Of a stretch of 64,000 bases of DNA, positions 49,671 to 57,510 are shown piece by piece. Each line of letters opens with the position of its first letter. Position 1 is the first letter of the stretch. Source of the DNA: VGXO01 sp964614695. Its GTDB lineage: Bacteria; Planctomycetota; Phycisphaerae; Phycisphaerales; SM1A02. The translations under genes were made by a program, and so were the position numbers. The stretch covers positions 1-64,000 of the forward strand of contig CAZTMB010000003.1 of assembly GCA_964614695.1 (NCBI GenBank), given 5' to 3'. The notes below the pieces were generated by a model. That model did not search any database, was not told the DNA's origin, and saw nothing but the letters and a program-made list of their open reading frames with translations.

Positions 49671-50231
49671 TCAGGGATTCGCCGGGCGGACGCGGACTTC
49701 GTTGTCCCGAACCTCGACGACGACGACGGGGCGGTCCGCGTCGATCACGCCGAAGTCGGCGACCGCGTCGATGCGGCGGCCCGCCACCCGCACGAAGCCG
49801 ACCGGGCGAAGCGGCGTCACCGTGATCCCGGTCTCGCCCACGAGCCCTGCGCGTGGATCGGAGGCGGCTGCGTCGGCGCCGCTGCGTGACGCCGCGGCCT
49901 CCGCATCGGGATCCTCCACCGACTCGGTCGCGCGCAGGATCATTCGCCTCGCGAGCGGCGAGCTCGTCCAGAGCTTGATGCCGAAGACGATCGCGAGCGG
50001 CGCGAGAACCGCGTAGGCGGCGAGCGTCGCGGCTCCCCAGATCGGATCGAACATGAACATCGATCCGATCGAGGCGATGCCGGCGAGGGCGCAGAGCAGG
50101 CCGAGAAGCCCGCCGCTCGGGACGATCAGCTCGAGCATGAAGAGAAAGAGCGCGACGCCCGTGAAGACGAGGCCCAGGACGAGATAGGTGTCCATGCCGC
50201 CATCGACGGCGGCGGCAAGCAGGAGGTTCAC
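49671..50231 (-). CDS. Short NfeD-like membrane protein
   Basis: A 186-residue protein. Three TM segments (YLVLGLVFTGVALFLFMLELI, GLLGLLCALAGIASIGSMFM, AAYAVLAPLAIVFGIKLW) precede a C-terminal OB-fold (GLVGETGITVTPLRPVGFVRVAGRRID, in parts), ending DNEVRVRPANP. GTG 50231 overlaps the upstream stop as GTGA. NfeD OB domains are thought to interact with partner stomatin/flotillin proteins; FloA follows directly. Confidence 0.85.
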   Translation of the reverse strand: MNLLLAAAVDGGMDTYLVLGLVFTGVALFLFMLELIVPSGGLLGLLCALAGIASIGSMFMFDPIWGAATLAAYAVLAPLAIVFGIKLWTSSPLARRMILRATESVEDPDAEAAASRSGADAAASDPRAGLVGETGITVTPLRPVGFVRVAGRRIDAVADFGVIDADRPVVVVEVRDNEVRVRPANP

Positions 50232-51916
50232 GAGGCGATCTCCGCAGGTTCCACTTCGATCCTGCCTTCGCGGATCGCGACGACGCGAATGCTCGTGCCG
50301 GCCTCGATGAACGATCCGTCGGACGCCACGTCGAAGGTTCGTCCGCCGAACTCGGCGCGTCCGGCGGGACGCAACTGGCTCGCGGCAACACCGACCGCGC
50401 CGATCGTCGGCGACGACGGGTCGACTGCGGGCGACGCCGGGCGGACCGATCGCGTCGAGGCCACGTCGCCGCCGGCGCTCGACGAAAGCACGAGACGGTC
50501 GAACGCCCGCACGCCCCGCAGGTGACGCGACAGCAGCCAGATCGAGACCGCGGCCGCGAAGCCCGCGGCGAGCGTCGTCGCGAGACCGGTCAGGAGCTGA
50601 CCCTGCCACGCGGCGTCGCCGATCTCGCCGCCGCCGCCGATGAAGGTCCCGACCAGCCCGATGAAGAGGCACGCGACGCCGGCGACTCCTGCGAAGCCGA
50701 AGCCCGGCAGCAGGAAGAGCTCGACTGCGACGAGTGCGAGCCCGAGCAGTACGAGCAGGATCTCCCACCACTGCGCGAGGCCTGCCAGCGCCGGCGCGCC
50801 GACGAGCAGGAGCAGGGCCGCCGTCGCGGCGATGCCGAAGACGCCGAATCCCGGCGCCGCCAGTTCGATGAAGAAGCACACGAGGAGCACGACGATCAGC
50901 ACGAGCCGGACCGGCCAGCTCACGAGGAATCGAGTGAGCACCTCCGACCACGTCTCGTCGAGACGCACGACCGAGGTGGCGCCGAAGTAGGCCTCGAGCT
51001 CCGAGTCGTCGGCGATCGTGGCGGCGGCGAGTCCGAAGCCGATCGCTTCGTCCGCGCGGACGACGAGCAGTTCCTCGTTGCCGATCACCTGCCCGATCAG
51101 CCGCCACCTGCCGCGGTCGGCGGCGGTGAGGACGCGGCGGGGCGAGGGATCCTCGAGCTCGAGAAAGGTGGGATCCGCATCGCCGATCGGTTCGGCCCCC
51201 GACTCGGGCTCGGCCGCCTCGACCTGCGGAAGCGCCTCGCCGCGCTGCCGAAGCCGCGGAGGCGGCTCGCCGAAGGCGATCTCGTACTCGCCGGAATCCA
51301 CGAACATCCGCTCGCCGGTGGTGATCTCCTCGATCAGCCACAGTTCCATCGTCACCGCGACGAAGGCCTGCACGAGCTTCTCGTCGAGACCCCGCTTCCT
51401 CGCGCTGCCCGCGACCTCGGAGAGGAGCGGCGCCTCGAGCTTCGCCCGCTCGGCCGGGGCCATCTGCCGCAGCCCGATGATCGGAATGCCTTGGATCGGC
51501 GCCGCATCGCCGAAGACCGCCTCTGGATGCACGATCGTCTCGCGGCACGCGAGCGCGATGATCGTTCCGGCGGAGAAGGCCTTCGGGTTGATCCACGCCA
51601 CGGTGTTCGCAGGCGCCTGCGTCCGGATCAGATGGCAGATGTCGAGCGTGGCAAGCATCTCGCCGCCGGGCGTGTCGATGTCGAGGACGACTGCGCCGGC
51701 GCCAAGCCTCGAGGCCTCGCGAAGCCGACGCTCGAGCGATCGCAGGGTGATCTGATCGATCTCGCCGTGGACGGGCAGGACCGCGACGGTGTTCGCCTGC
51801 CGGGACGCCGGGGCGGCGCGGATGGGAGCTTGCTCGGACTCCGCGCCGGAGGCGAACGAGACGCCGAGCGTCGCGAGGCAGAGTGCGAGGATGGCGAACG
51901 CGGCGCGAGGCGACAT
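50228..51916 (-). CDS. Long NfeD protein with ClpP-like serine protease domain (NfeD1b)
   Basis: A 562-residue protein. The signal peptide (FAILALCLATLGVSFASG) is followed by a ClpP/crotonase-fold protease domain: VAVLPVHGEIDQIT, AVVLDIDTPGGEM and INPKAFSAGTIIALAC, with Ser115 in SAGT the expected nucleophile. A multi-TM domain (RLVLIVVLLVCFFIELAAPGFGV onward, four or more helices) and a C-terminal OB-fold (GAVGVAASQLRPAGRAEFGG, IRVVAIREGRIEVEP) complete it. Family members cleave membrane proteins such as stomatin homologues. TATACT ends 8 nt before the ATG. It heads the six-gene envelope operon. Confidence 0.92.
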   Translation of the reverse strand: MSPRAAFAILALCLATLGVSFASGAESEQAPIRAAPASRQANTVAVLPVHGEIDQITLRSLERRLREASRLGAGAVVLDIDTPGGEMLATLDICHLIRTQAPANTVAWINPKAFSAGTIIALACRETIVHPEAVFGDAAPIQGIPIIGLRQMAPAERAKLEAPLLSEVAGSARKRGLDEKLVQAFVAVTMELWLIEEITTGERMFVDSGEYEIAFGEPPPRLRQRGEALPQVEAAEPESGAEPIGDADPTFLELEDPSPRRVLTAADRGRWRLIGQVIGNEELLVVRADEAIGFGLAAATIADDSELEAYFGATSVVRLDETWSEVLTRFLVSWPVRLVLIVVLLVCFFIELAAPGFGVFGIAATAALLLLVGAPALAGLAQWWEILLVLLGLALVAVELFLLPGFGFAGVAGVACLFIGLVGTFIGGGGEIGDAAWQGQLLTGLATTLAAGFAAAVSIWLLSRHLRGVRAFDRLVLSSSAGGDVASTRSVRPASPAVDPSSPTIGAVGVAASQLRPAGRAEFGGRTFDVASDGSFIEAGTSIRVVAIREGRIEVEPAEIAS

Positions 51917-51924
51917 CAAGCGCG

Positions 51925-51930
51925 AGTATA
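51925..51930 (-). promoter_or_regulatory. -10 element (TATACT) for the nfeD-floA operon
   Basis: On the minus strand TATACT and an 8-nt spacer precede the ATG at 51916, the same as at queD. Leaderless-type promoter. Confidence 0.6.
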
Positions 51931-51995
51931 TGGATGCGGTCTTCGCGATCGACCGCCGCAGGATCCGAGAGGAGGAATGCCGCCCCGCCACGAGA

Positions 51996-52021
51996 ACGGC
52001 CGGCCCCGAGGGGCCGGCCGT
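51996..52021 (-). terminator. Strong hairpin after the prepilin pair
   Basis: ACGGCCGGCCCC-GA-GGGGCCGGCCGT, a perfect 12-bp stem, 32 bp beyond the last prepilin stop. There is no U-tract. It separates that unit from the nfeD promoter region. Confidence 0.6.
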
Positions 52022-52053
52022 CGTTCACGCGAGGTTCGATCGGACGACTCCGA

Positions 52054-52914
52054 TCAGTCCCAGTTGTCGCTGGGGATGGTGACGGTGGTGCCGTCGCCGC
52101 TCATCGACTTGACCAGGTACAGCCAGACGTCGTCGCCCTGGTGGGCGGCGGTCTGCGAGCCGCCGTCGTTCTTGAAGAGGTTGTCGAAGTCGTTGTTGGC
52201 TCCGACCCGCTTCAGCTTCTCGGGGAAGAAGGTCTGCTCGAAGGCCACGCTGTTGTCGTTGTAGACGATGTGCCCGTTCCACTCCCGCGGCGGACCGTGC
52301 ATTTCAGAGGTCTTCGAGTTGATCATCTGGGCGATGTCGCCGTCCTTCGGACCGCGGTTGCCGAGGGTCGCGAAGGAGGAGTCCGACGAGTTGCGCCAGT
52401 GCTTGGCCTTGCGGGTGCCCGCGAGCGGCATGGCCGCATAGGAGGTGTGCGAGACCGCCGACAGGTCGGCCCGCATGCGGTCGTCCCAGTAGACGTTGGC
52501 GGCCGGGTTCTTGCGATCCCACTCGTAGAAGGTCATGGTCGAGACGCTCGGGCTGATCTCGGCGGTGCTGACGAGCAGGTCGGGCGGATAGAGGTTCTCC
52601 ATCACGCAGAGCGAATGCATGGCGGCGTGGTTGTTCTGGGTGATGTCCTCCGCGCCGCGGCCCATGATGATCTGGCCGTTGACGGGAAGGCGGCGCTTGA
52701 GGCCCGGCGTCGGGAACAGCCCGTCGTTCTGGACGGCGAAGCTGAGCCAGCCGGAGTGGATCTGCTTGACCTGCGTGGCGTCGCGGGTCGCCTTCGCGGT
52801 CGCACGGGCGCGGGCGAGGGCGGGAAGCAGGATCGCGAGCAGGATGCCGATGATCGCGATGACCACGAGCAGCTCGACGAGGGTGAAGCCACGCTTCGAT
52901 TGAGTGTGTTGCAT
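52054..52914 (-). CDS. Prepilin-type protein, paralogue 2
   Basis: A 286-residue prepilin: leader MQHTQSKRG, then FTLVELLVVIAIIGILLAILLPALARARA with Glu+5. The C-terminal domain is large and rich in Asn, Asp and aromatic residues (MTFYEWDRKNPAANVYWDDR, WNGHIVYNDNSVAFEQTFFP). It is recognisably paralogous to the next gene upstream: LFPTPGLKRR / RFLTPGLVNR, GRGAEDITQNN / GQGLEDVTQNT, GPKDGD / GTKDGT. It is likely a major pilin or pseudopilin of the planctomycete 'H-X9-DG'-like class, though that motif is not seen. Codon use is rich in AAC, AAG, GAC and TAC, typical of high expression. Confidence 0.88.
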   Translation of the reverse strand: MQHTQSKRGFTLVELLVVIAIIGILLAILLPALARARATAKATRDATQVKQIHSGWLSFAVQNDGLFPTPGLKRRLPVNGQIIMGRGAEDITQNNHAAMHSLCVMENLYPPDLLVSTAEISPSVSTMTFYEWDRKNPAANVYWDDRMRADLSAVSHTSYAAMPLAGTRKAKHWRNSSDSSFATLGNRGPKDGDIAQMINSKTSEMHGPPREWNGHIVYNDNSVAFEQTFFPEKLKRVGANNDFDNLFKNDGGSQTAAHQGDDVWLYLVKSMSGDGTTVTIPSDNWD

Positions 52915-52961
52915 GGGAGGATGCTCCTGATTCGGATTCGGGTTCGGAAGGTGATTCCGGC

Positions 52962-53897
52962 TCAGTCGAGCAGCCGGTCGGTCTTGACGTTGGCGAGACC
53001 TTCGCCGTACTGCGAGTTGGCGGTGACCGCCTGGCAGATGCCGATCCAGGTGTCGCCGGCGCGGACGGTGTTGTTGCCCGGGACGCCGCAGGCGAACTCG
53101 TCGTCGAAGATGTTGTCCTTGCGGAGCGTGACGCTGCCGCACTCGTACTCGACGTCGTCGGGGTAGGGGCTCTTCACCGCGACGCCGCGGGCGTCGTTGA
53201 AGACCATGTTGCCCGCCCACTCCTTCTCGGAGCCGTGCAGCTGAAGGGTCGGGCTCTTGGTGAACTCGTCGCCCGAAAGGGTGCCGTCCTTGGTGCCGCG
53301 GGTCGAGATGACCGGCTTCGCACGGCCGTCGCTCACCTGCCGCCAGTGGGCCTTCTTCCGCTCGCCCGCGAGCACGAGGTTCGCGAAGGAGGTGTTGCAG
53401 ACGCCGCTGCCGGCGGGGTAGTTGATCTTGTCGTCGAAGGTGGTGTCCCAGTACTTGTCCTGCGTCGGGTTGTACTGGGTGTAGTCGTAGTCGGTCTTGA
53501 TCTGGACGACCGGGTTCACCTCGGTCGGACCGTAGGCGAGCTCGGGCTTGAAGTAGTCCTGGGCGATCAGCGCCGAGAAGAGGGCGCGGGTCGTGTTCTG
53601 CGTCACGTCCTCGAGGCCCTGGCCCTGGATGTGGACGTTCTGATTGCCGATCTGCACGGCCTGCCGGTTGACGAGGCCCGGGGTCAGGAACCGCTGTCGG
53701 TTGTCGCTGTTGGAAGAGGTGATGAGGCTCTTCACGACCTCGGTCATCTGCTGCAGGTCCTTGGCGGTCTTGGCGGTCGCCTGGGCCTTGGCGAGGGCCG
53801 GGAGGAGCAGGCCGATCAGCAGGATGATGATCCCGATGACCACCAGCAGCTCGACGAGGGTGAAGCCCCTCCGCTTGGCATTGAGGGTCGGACTCAT
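52962..53897 (-). CDS. Prepilin-type protein, paralogue 1
   Basis: A 311-residue prepilin: leader MSPTLNAKRRG, then FTLVELLVVIGIIILLIGLLLPALAKAQA with Glu+5. A helix (TAKTAKDLQQMTEVVKSLITSS) and a large beta-rich C-terminal domain follow. Three Cys residues are visible (VCNTSF, YECGSV, FACGVPG) and a fourth lies in IGICQAV, allowing disulphides. It is the first gene of a two-gene unit with paralogue 2, 47 bp apart. No assembly genes adjoin, so it must use one of the platform/ATPase sets elsewhere in the window or genome. Confidence 0.88.
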   Translation of the reverse strand: MSPTLNAKRRGFTLVELLVVIGIIILLIGLLLPALAKAQATAKTAKDLQQMTEVVKSLITSSNSDNRQRFLTPGLVNRQAVQIGNQNVHIQGQGLEDVTQNTTRALFSALIAQDYFKPELAYGPTEVNPVVQIKTDYDYTQYNPTQDKYWDTTFDDKINYPAGSGVCNTSFANLVLAGERKKAHWRQVSDGRAKPVISTRGTKDGTLSGDEFTKSPTLQLHGSEKEWAGNMVFNDARGVAVKSPYPDDVEYECGSVTLRKDNIFDDEFACGVPGNNTVRAGDTWIGICQAVTANSQYGEGLANVKTDRLLD

Positions 53898-54440
53898 GGG
53901 TGCGGTCTCCTACGAAGGTTGGGGGCGGAACGTCCGCCCGATGCGATGGTGATCCACGACACGGAACCCGCCCGCGGCGGGATATGGACTCAGTTCGCCC
54001 GACCCGGAGCGATCCTGCAACGGCGCTGCAGACCGCCCCATCGCGGAACGAGGGTGCAAGGAACACGGGATGTCGCACACGGAGGTGTTCTCGCCGGCGG
54101 GCGAACGCGGAGCCACACGAGTTGGCGGACCGCTTCTCAGGCGGTTGGAGACCGGAGGGTCGCCAACACCAGCCTCACGCCGAAACTCGGTTCAATGGAA
54201 GACCGTTCTCGGGATCGGCGGGACGACCCTGAACAGCGGGCGTCGCCTGGCGAGGACTCGAATTGTCGACTGGCTGCGACCGGGAAATGAATCGGGGTCG
54301 CGATCGACGAATGAGTGCGGGGTGAGTTCCACGAGCGTCTGCCGAGATCGAATGAATGGGGGCAGGGGGCTCGCTTCCTTCGGAACTGGAATCCTGTGAC
54401 TTGCCGCAACCAGTCTGCCCCTTCCGTGGGGCGATGAGCA

Positions 54441-54468
54441 AAAGTATTGCGAGCGAGGTCGCTGTCAA
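54441..54468 (-). promoter_or_regulatory. Sigma-70-type promoter TTGACA-N16-TACTTT
   Basis: Read on the minus strand, TTGACA (54468-54463) and TACTTT (54446-54441) are 16 bp apart, the best -35/-10 pair seen in the window. A GCCCC...GGGGC hairpin follows at the presumed 5' end. The next start codon is the prepilin ATG at 53897. Confidence 0.6.
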
Positions 54469-54538
54469 GTTCCGGTCAACCTCCGATTTTCCCGAATCGC
54501 TGTTCCGGGTCGACCCGCAGCCTCCTGCGAGCCGCCGC

Positions 54539-54544
54539 TAGAGT
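54539..54544 (+). promoter_or_regulatory. -10 element (TAGAGT) for the RidA-family gene
   Basis: TAGAGT ends 6 nt before the ATG at 54551; no ribosome-binding site. Leaderless-type, weaker match. Confidence 0.4.
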
Positions 54545-54550
54545 CCGGCG

Positions 54551-55024
54551 ATGCCCCACGAAGACCCGGTCCTGCAGCGTCTCGAAGCCCTCTCGATCCG
54601 ACTCCCGGAGGCTCCCAGGCCGGTCGCGGCCTACGTCCCGTGGGTGCGATCGGACCGCCTGCTCTATGTCAGCGGCCAGATCCCTTTTTGCGACGGCGCT
54701 CTCCTGGCGACCGGACCGGTTCCAACGGCGGTCTCGGTCGAAGTGGCGATGCAGGCGGCGCGGCAGTGTGCCCTGAACGGGCTCGCGGTCGCCGCGGACG
54801 CTCTCGACGGCCGCCTCGATCGAGTCCGCCGCGTGGTGCGGATCGGGGTGTTCGTCGCATGCGACCCGGGCTTCGAGGCCCATCCTCAGGTCGCGAACGG
54901 GGCGAGCGAGTTGCTCATCGAGGTGTTCGGCGACCGGGGCCGGCATGCCCGAGCTGCCGTCGGAGCGCCATCGCTGCCGCGAGGAGCGAGCGTCGAGGTC
55001 GAACTCCTCTTCGAGGTCGACTGA
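54551..55024 (+). CDS. RidA/YjgF family protein
   Basis: A 157-residue protein of the chorismate-mutase-like YjgF/RidA fold. LLYVSGQIPFCDGALLATGPVP contains the family SGQIP motif. AARQCALNGLAVAADALDGRLDRVRRVV and ARAAVGAPSLPRGASVEVELLFEV complete it; VGAPSLPRGASVEVE matches the C-terminal signature, where the conserved Arg of RidA (usually 'R.avgv..LP') appears as HARAAVG. Classical RidA deaminates reactive enamines or imines. This is the longer RutC/YjgH-like variety, so the substrate is uncertain. It converges with the kinase gene. Confidence 0.85.
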   Translation: MPHEDPVLQRLEALSIRLPEAPRPVAAYVPWVRSDRLLYVSGQIPFCDGALLATGPVPTAVSVEVAMQAARQCALNGLAVAADALDGRLDRVRRVVRIGVFVACDPGFEAHPQVANGASELLIEVFGDRGRHARAAVGAPSLPRGASVEVELLFEVD

Positions 55025-55058
55025 GGGGTGGACGGACTCTGCCGGCCTGGCTGAACCG

Positions 55059-56378
55059 TCAGCGGACGAGGACCACGATCAGCAGGATCAGGTTGATCAG
55101 CACGCTCACCGCGAGGGCGGCAAGCAGCGCGGCCTTGCCGCCGCCTCCTCCCGAGACTCGCACGACTTCGGTCGGCGCGGGCGGCGGAGCGGCGGCGATC
55201 GTGGCGGCGACGGCAGCGAGGTCCGCGGTGCCGCGGGCGTGCTCGGGCGACTCGCCTCGCGCGACGTGGTCGAGATCCTCGAGCAGCTGCCCCGCATCGC
55301 GGTAGCGGTCCGCCGGATCCTTCGCGAGCATCATCTCGATGACTTGGGCGGCGCCGGGCGAGAGCTGCGGATTCACGTGGTCCGGAGGGGTGAGCGGCGC
55401 CTTCAGGTGCTTGTTCATCACCTCGTTGGGCGTCTTGCCCGCAAAGGGCACTCGGCCGGTGACCATGTGATAGAAGGTCGCGCCGAGTCCGTAGAGGTCC
55501 GCGGCGGGCCCGATGTCGACGCGGCCGCGGATCTGCTCGGGGCTGATGTAGTAGGGCGTTCCGTAGGCCTTGCCCGCCTCGGCCTCCGCCGCCTCGCGAT
55601 CGGAGACCGCGCGGGCGAGGCCGAGATCGGCGAGCTTCGCGACGCCCGCCTTCGACAGCATGATGTTCTTGGGCTTGATGTCGCGGTGGATGAAGCCCTG
55701 CGCATGGGCGTGCTTGAGCGCCGAGGCCACCTGCCGCACCATGCCGATCGCCTCGGACTCGGTCAGCCGACCGTTCTTGGCGATGCGGTCGTGCACCGTC
55801 TCGCCGTCCACGTACTCCATCACGAAGTAGTGCTGATCGCCCGCCTGGCCGACGTCGTAGGCCCCGACGATGTTCTGGTCGTTGAAGCGGGCCGCGGCGC
55901 GGCCTTCCTTGTAGAACCGCTCGATGAACTTGGCGTCGGAGGAGAACTTCCGCGGCAGCAGCTTGATCGCGACGAGCCGATCGAGGCTGACCTGCTTGGC
56001 GAGATAGACCGTCGCCATGGCGCCCGCGCCGAGCTTCTTGATGATCCGGTACCCGGGGATGTGCTGGCTCGCCCGATCGGTCTCCATCTCCGAGCGAAGG
56101 CGCTGCAACTGCCGCTCGGTCACGAGCCGTTCGGCGACGAGGGCCTGGGAGAGTCCGCCGGGAGCGTCCTTGGCGGCGAGCTTCGAGAGGCACTCCTGCA
56201 GTTCCTCGTCGCTCACGAAGCCACGCTCGACCAGCACGCGACCGAGCATGGTGTCGAAGCCGGTGCCGCTTCGGGAACGGTCGGAGGCGTCCTGCGGGCG
56301 AGGCGTCTCCTCGCCGCTGGCGGCGGGCGACGGCTGTTCAGGCTTGGCTTCGGACGAACCGGAATCCGGTGAACTCAT
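55059..56378 (-). CDS. Hanks-type Ser/Thr protein kinase with GspE-N-like domain and C-terminal TM anchor
   Basis: A 439-residue protein. A disordered N-terminus (1-40) precedes a helical domain of about 50 residues (about 44-95: LGRVLVERGFVSDEELQECL, LSQALVAERLVTERQLQRL). That domain resembles the MshEN/GspE N-terminal repeats. The kinase domain starts at GYRIIKKLGAGAMATVYLA, with Lys139 (VAIKLL), HRDIKPKN (231-238), DLG (251-253), and YGTPYYISPEQ. One TM helix is at the very C-terminus (LLAALAVSVLINLILLIVVLV), so it is tail-anchored with the kinase in the cytosol. There is no PASTA domain. ATG 56378 is used; ATG 56405 would add nine residues. Confidence 0.93.
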   Translation of the reverse strand: MSSPDSGSSEAKPEQPSPAASGEETPRPQDASDRSRSGTGFDTMLGRVLVERGFVSDEELQECLSKLAAKDAPGGLSQALVAERLVTERQLQRLRSEMETDRASQHIPGYRIIKKLGAGAMATVYLAKQVSLDRLVAIKLLPRKFSSDAKFIERFYKEGRAAARFNDQNIVGAYDVGQAGDQHYFVMEYVDGETVHDRIAKNGRLTESEAIGMVRQVASALKHAHAQGFIHRDIKPKNIMLSKAGVAKLADLGLARAVSDREAAEAEAGKAYGTPYYISPEQIRGRVDIGPAADLYGLGATFYHMVTGRVPFAGKTPNEVMNKHLKAPLTPPDHVNPQLSPGAAQVIEMMLAKDPADRYRDAGQLLEDLDHVARGESPEHARGTADLAAVAATIAAAPPPAPTEVVRVSGGGGGKAALLAALAVSVLINLILLIVVLVR

Positions 56379-56444
56379 GTCGAAGGAACGCTCCAGCCGG
56401 ACCATGCGCCCGGCGCGACCCCGAAGGTTGCGACCGAACGGGAC

Positions 56445-56450
56445 TATTCT
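56445..56450 (+). promoter_or_regulatory. -10 element (TATTCT) for maf
   Basis: TATTCT ends 8 nt before the GTG at 56459. The surrounding ACTATTCT also reads AGAATAGT on the other strand, towards the kinase gene, so it may be bidirectional. Confidence 0.5.
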
Positions 56451-56458
56451 TCCGAGTC

Positions 56459-57115
56459 GTGAGAGTGTCAACCGCTCCGTCGGAAACCGCAGCGGAGCGG
56501 AGGCTCCCGGACCTCGTGCTTGCGAGCGCTTCGCCGAGACGACGGCAGCTGCTCGAGCGAGCGGGTCTTCGGCACCGCGTGTTCGACGCCGGCTTCGAAG
56601 ACGCCTCGATGAGATTGTCTCCAGCCGCGACGCCCGCCTTCCGCGTGGCGGCCCTCGCTTGGGCGAAGGCGGTTGCCGCGTGTGACCGCCTCGCAGGCGG
56701 TGCGGGGCTCGCAAACGGCGAGGCGATCCTCGCCGCGGACACCCTCTGCGAACTCGACGGCAGGGTGCTCGGCAAGCCTCGCGACGCCCATGAGGCAGCG
56801 AGGATGATCGAGAGCCTCGCCGATCGGTCGCATCGAACCCTCTCCGCCATCTGCCTCTTCGATCCGAAGCGGCATCTTCGGCTGCTGTGGGTCGAGGCGG
56901 CGCGGGTGGATCTGGGTCCGCTCGGGCGCTCTGAGATCGAGGCCTACGCGGCCTCCGGAGCGTGGTGCGGCAAGGCGGGCGGCTACAGCCTCGACGAGCG
57001 GCTCGCGGCGGGATGGACGATCCGCTGCGTCGGTGATCCCGAGGTCGTGCTGGGGCTGCCGACCGCCAGCGTCGCCCGACGAGCCCAGGAACTTGCCGAC
57101 GAGGCGAGCCGGTGA
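56459..57115 (+). CDS. maf: Maf/YhdE family nucleotide pyrophosphatase
   Basis: A 218-residue protein starting at GTG 56459, chosen from the leaderless -10. LVLASASPRRRQLLERAG is the family substrate loop, ILAADTLCELDGRVLGKPRD contains the catalytic Asp, and SLADRSHRTLSAICLF and SGAWCGKAGGYSLDE follow. Maf proteins hydrolyse dTTP/UTP or modified nucleotides. Position and motifs allow YhdE- or YceF-like specificity. The stop overlaps the next GTG. Confidence 0.93.
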   Translation: MRVSTAPSETAAERRLPDLVLASASPRRRQLLERAGLRHRVFDAGFEDASMRLSPAATPAFRVAALAWAKAVAACDRLAGGAGLANGEAILAADTLCELDGRVLGKPRDAHEAARMIESLADRSHRTLSAICLFDPKRHLRLLWVEAARVDLGPLGRSEIEAYAASGAWCGKAGGYSLDERLAAGWTIRCVGDPEVVLGLPTASVARRAQELADEASR

Positions 57116-57510
57116 GCGTGCTCCTCGAGACCGATCTGCCGGTGGCGGTCGCGGTGCCGGTCGCGGGGGTGCTCGCGATCCTGGCGATCGGCTATTGGCG
57201 TCGGCTCGAGGCGCCGGAGGTGCCGGAGGCGAGGCGCCGGATCCGTCGCTTCTCGCTGCTGCTGGTCCTCGTGCTTCTGCCCGCCCTCGTCTGGTCGTCA
57301 AGCCTCGTCGATCACCGCGCGGATCCCGCGGCGTACGTCGGCGGATGGCTCGCGTGCTTCGCGATCCTCGCGATGATCGTCCTTGTCGCGATGGTCGATG
57401 CGCTGCACTCGCTTCTGCACCATCGCCGCGAATGGCGTCGCCATCGGGAGCGTTTTGCCGACGCAATCAAGCCCGAGCGATCCGGACCAGCCGGAGGCGA
57501 GCCGTCGTGA
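57112..57510 (+). CDS. Small three-TM membrane protein of unknown function
   Basis: A 132-residue protein. Three hydrophobic segments (VAVAVPVAGVLAILAIGYW, FSLLLVLVLLPALVWSSSLV, GWLACFAILAMIVLVAMVDAL) precede a basic cytoplasmic tail (HHRREWRRHRERF). It starts with GTG, overlaps maf by 4 bp (GTGA) and overlaps lpxK by 4 bp (GTGA), so it is translationally coupled on both sides. No family is recognised. Its position before lpxK suggests an envelope role. Confidence 0.7.
   Translation: MSVLLETDLPVAVAVPVAGVLAILAIGYWRRLEAPEVPEARRRIRRFSLLLVLVLLPALVWSSSLVDHRADPAAYVGGWLACFAILAMIVLVAMVDALHSLLHHRREWRRHRERFADAIKPERSGPAGGEPS

Larger units (their letters stand above)
53898..54550. other. 653-bp non-coding region upstream of the prepilin pair
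   Basis: I see no credible gene on either strand; short frames here lack start signals or similarity. On the minus strand it carries a consensus-like promoter near its far end (see 54441-54468), so most of it may be a leader of about 540 nt or a small RNA. It is less GC-rich than its flanks. The RidA promoter lies at its right edge. No tRNA, riboswitch or standard structural-RNA motif was recognised. Confidence 0.55.

Noticed and set aside
54175..54468. 97-residue minus-strand frame with a hydrophobic N-terminus
   Set aside because: Its only start is a TTG that is part of the -35 TTGACA, it has no ribosome-binding site, and the rest has no protein-like pattern.
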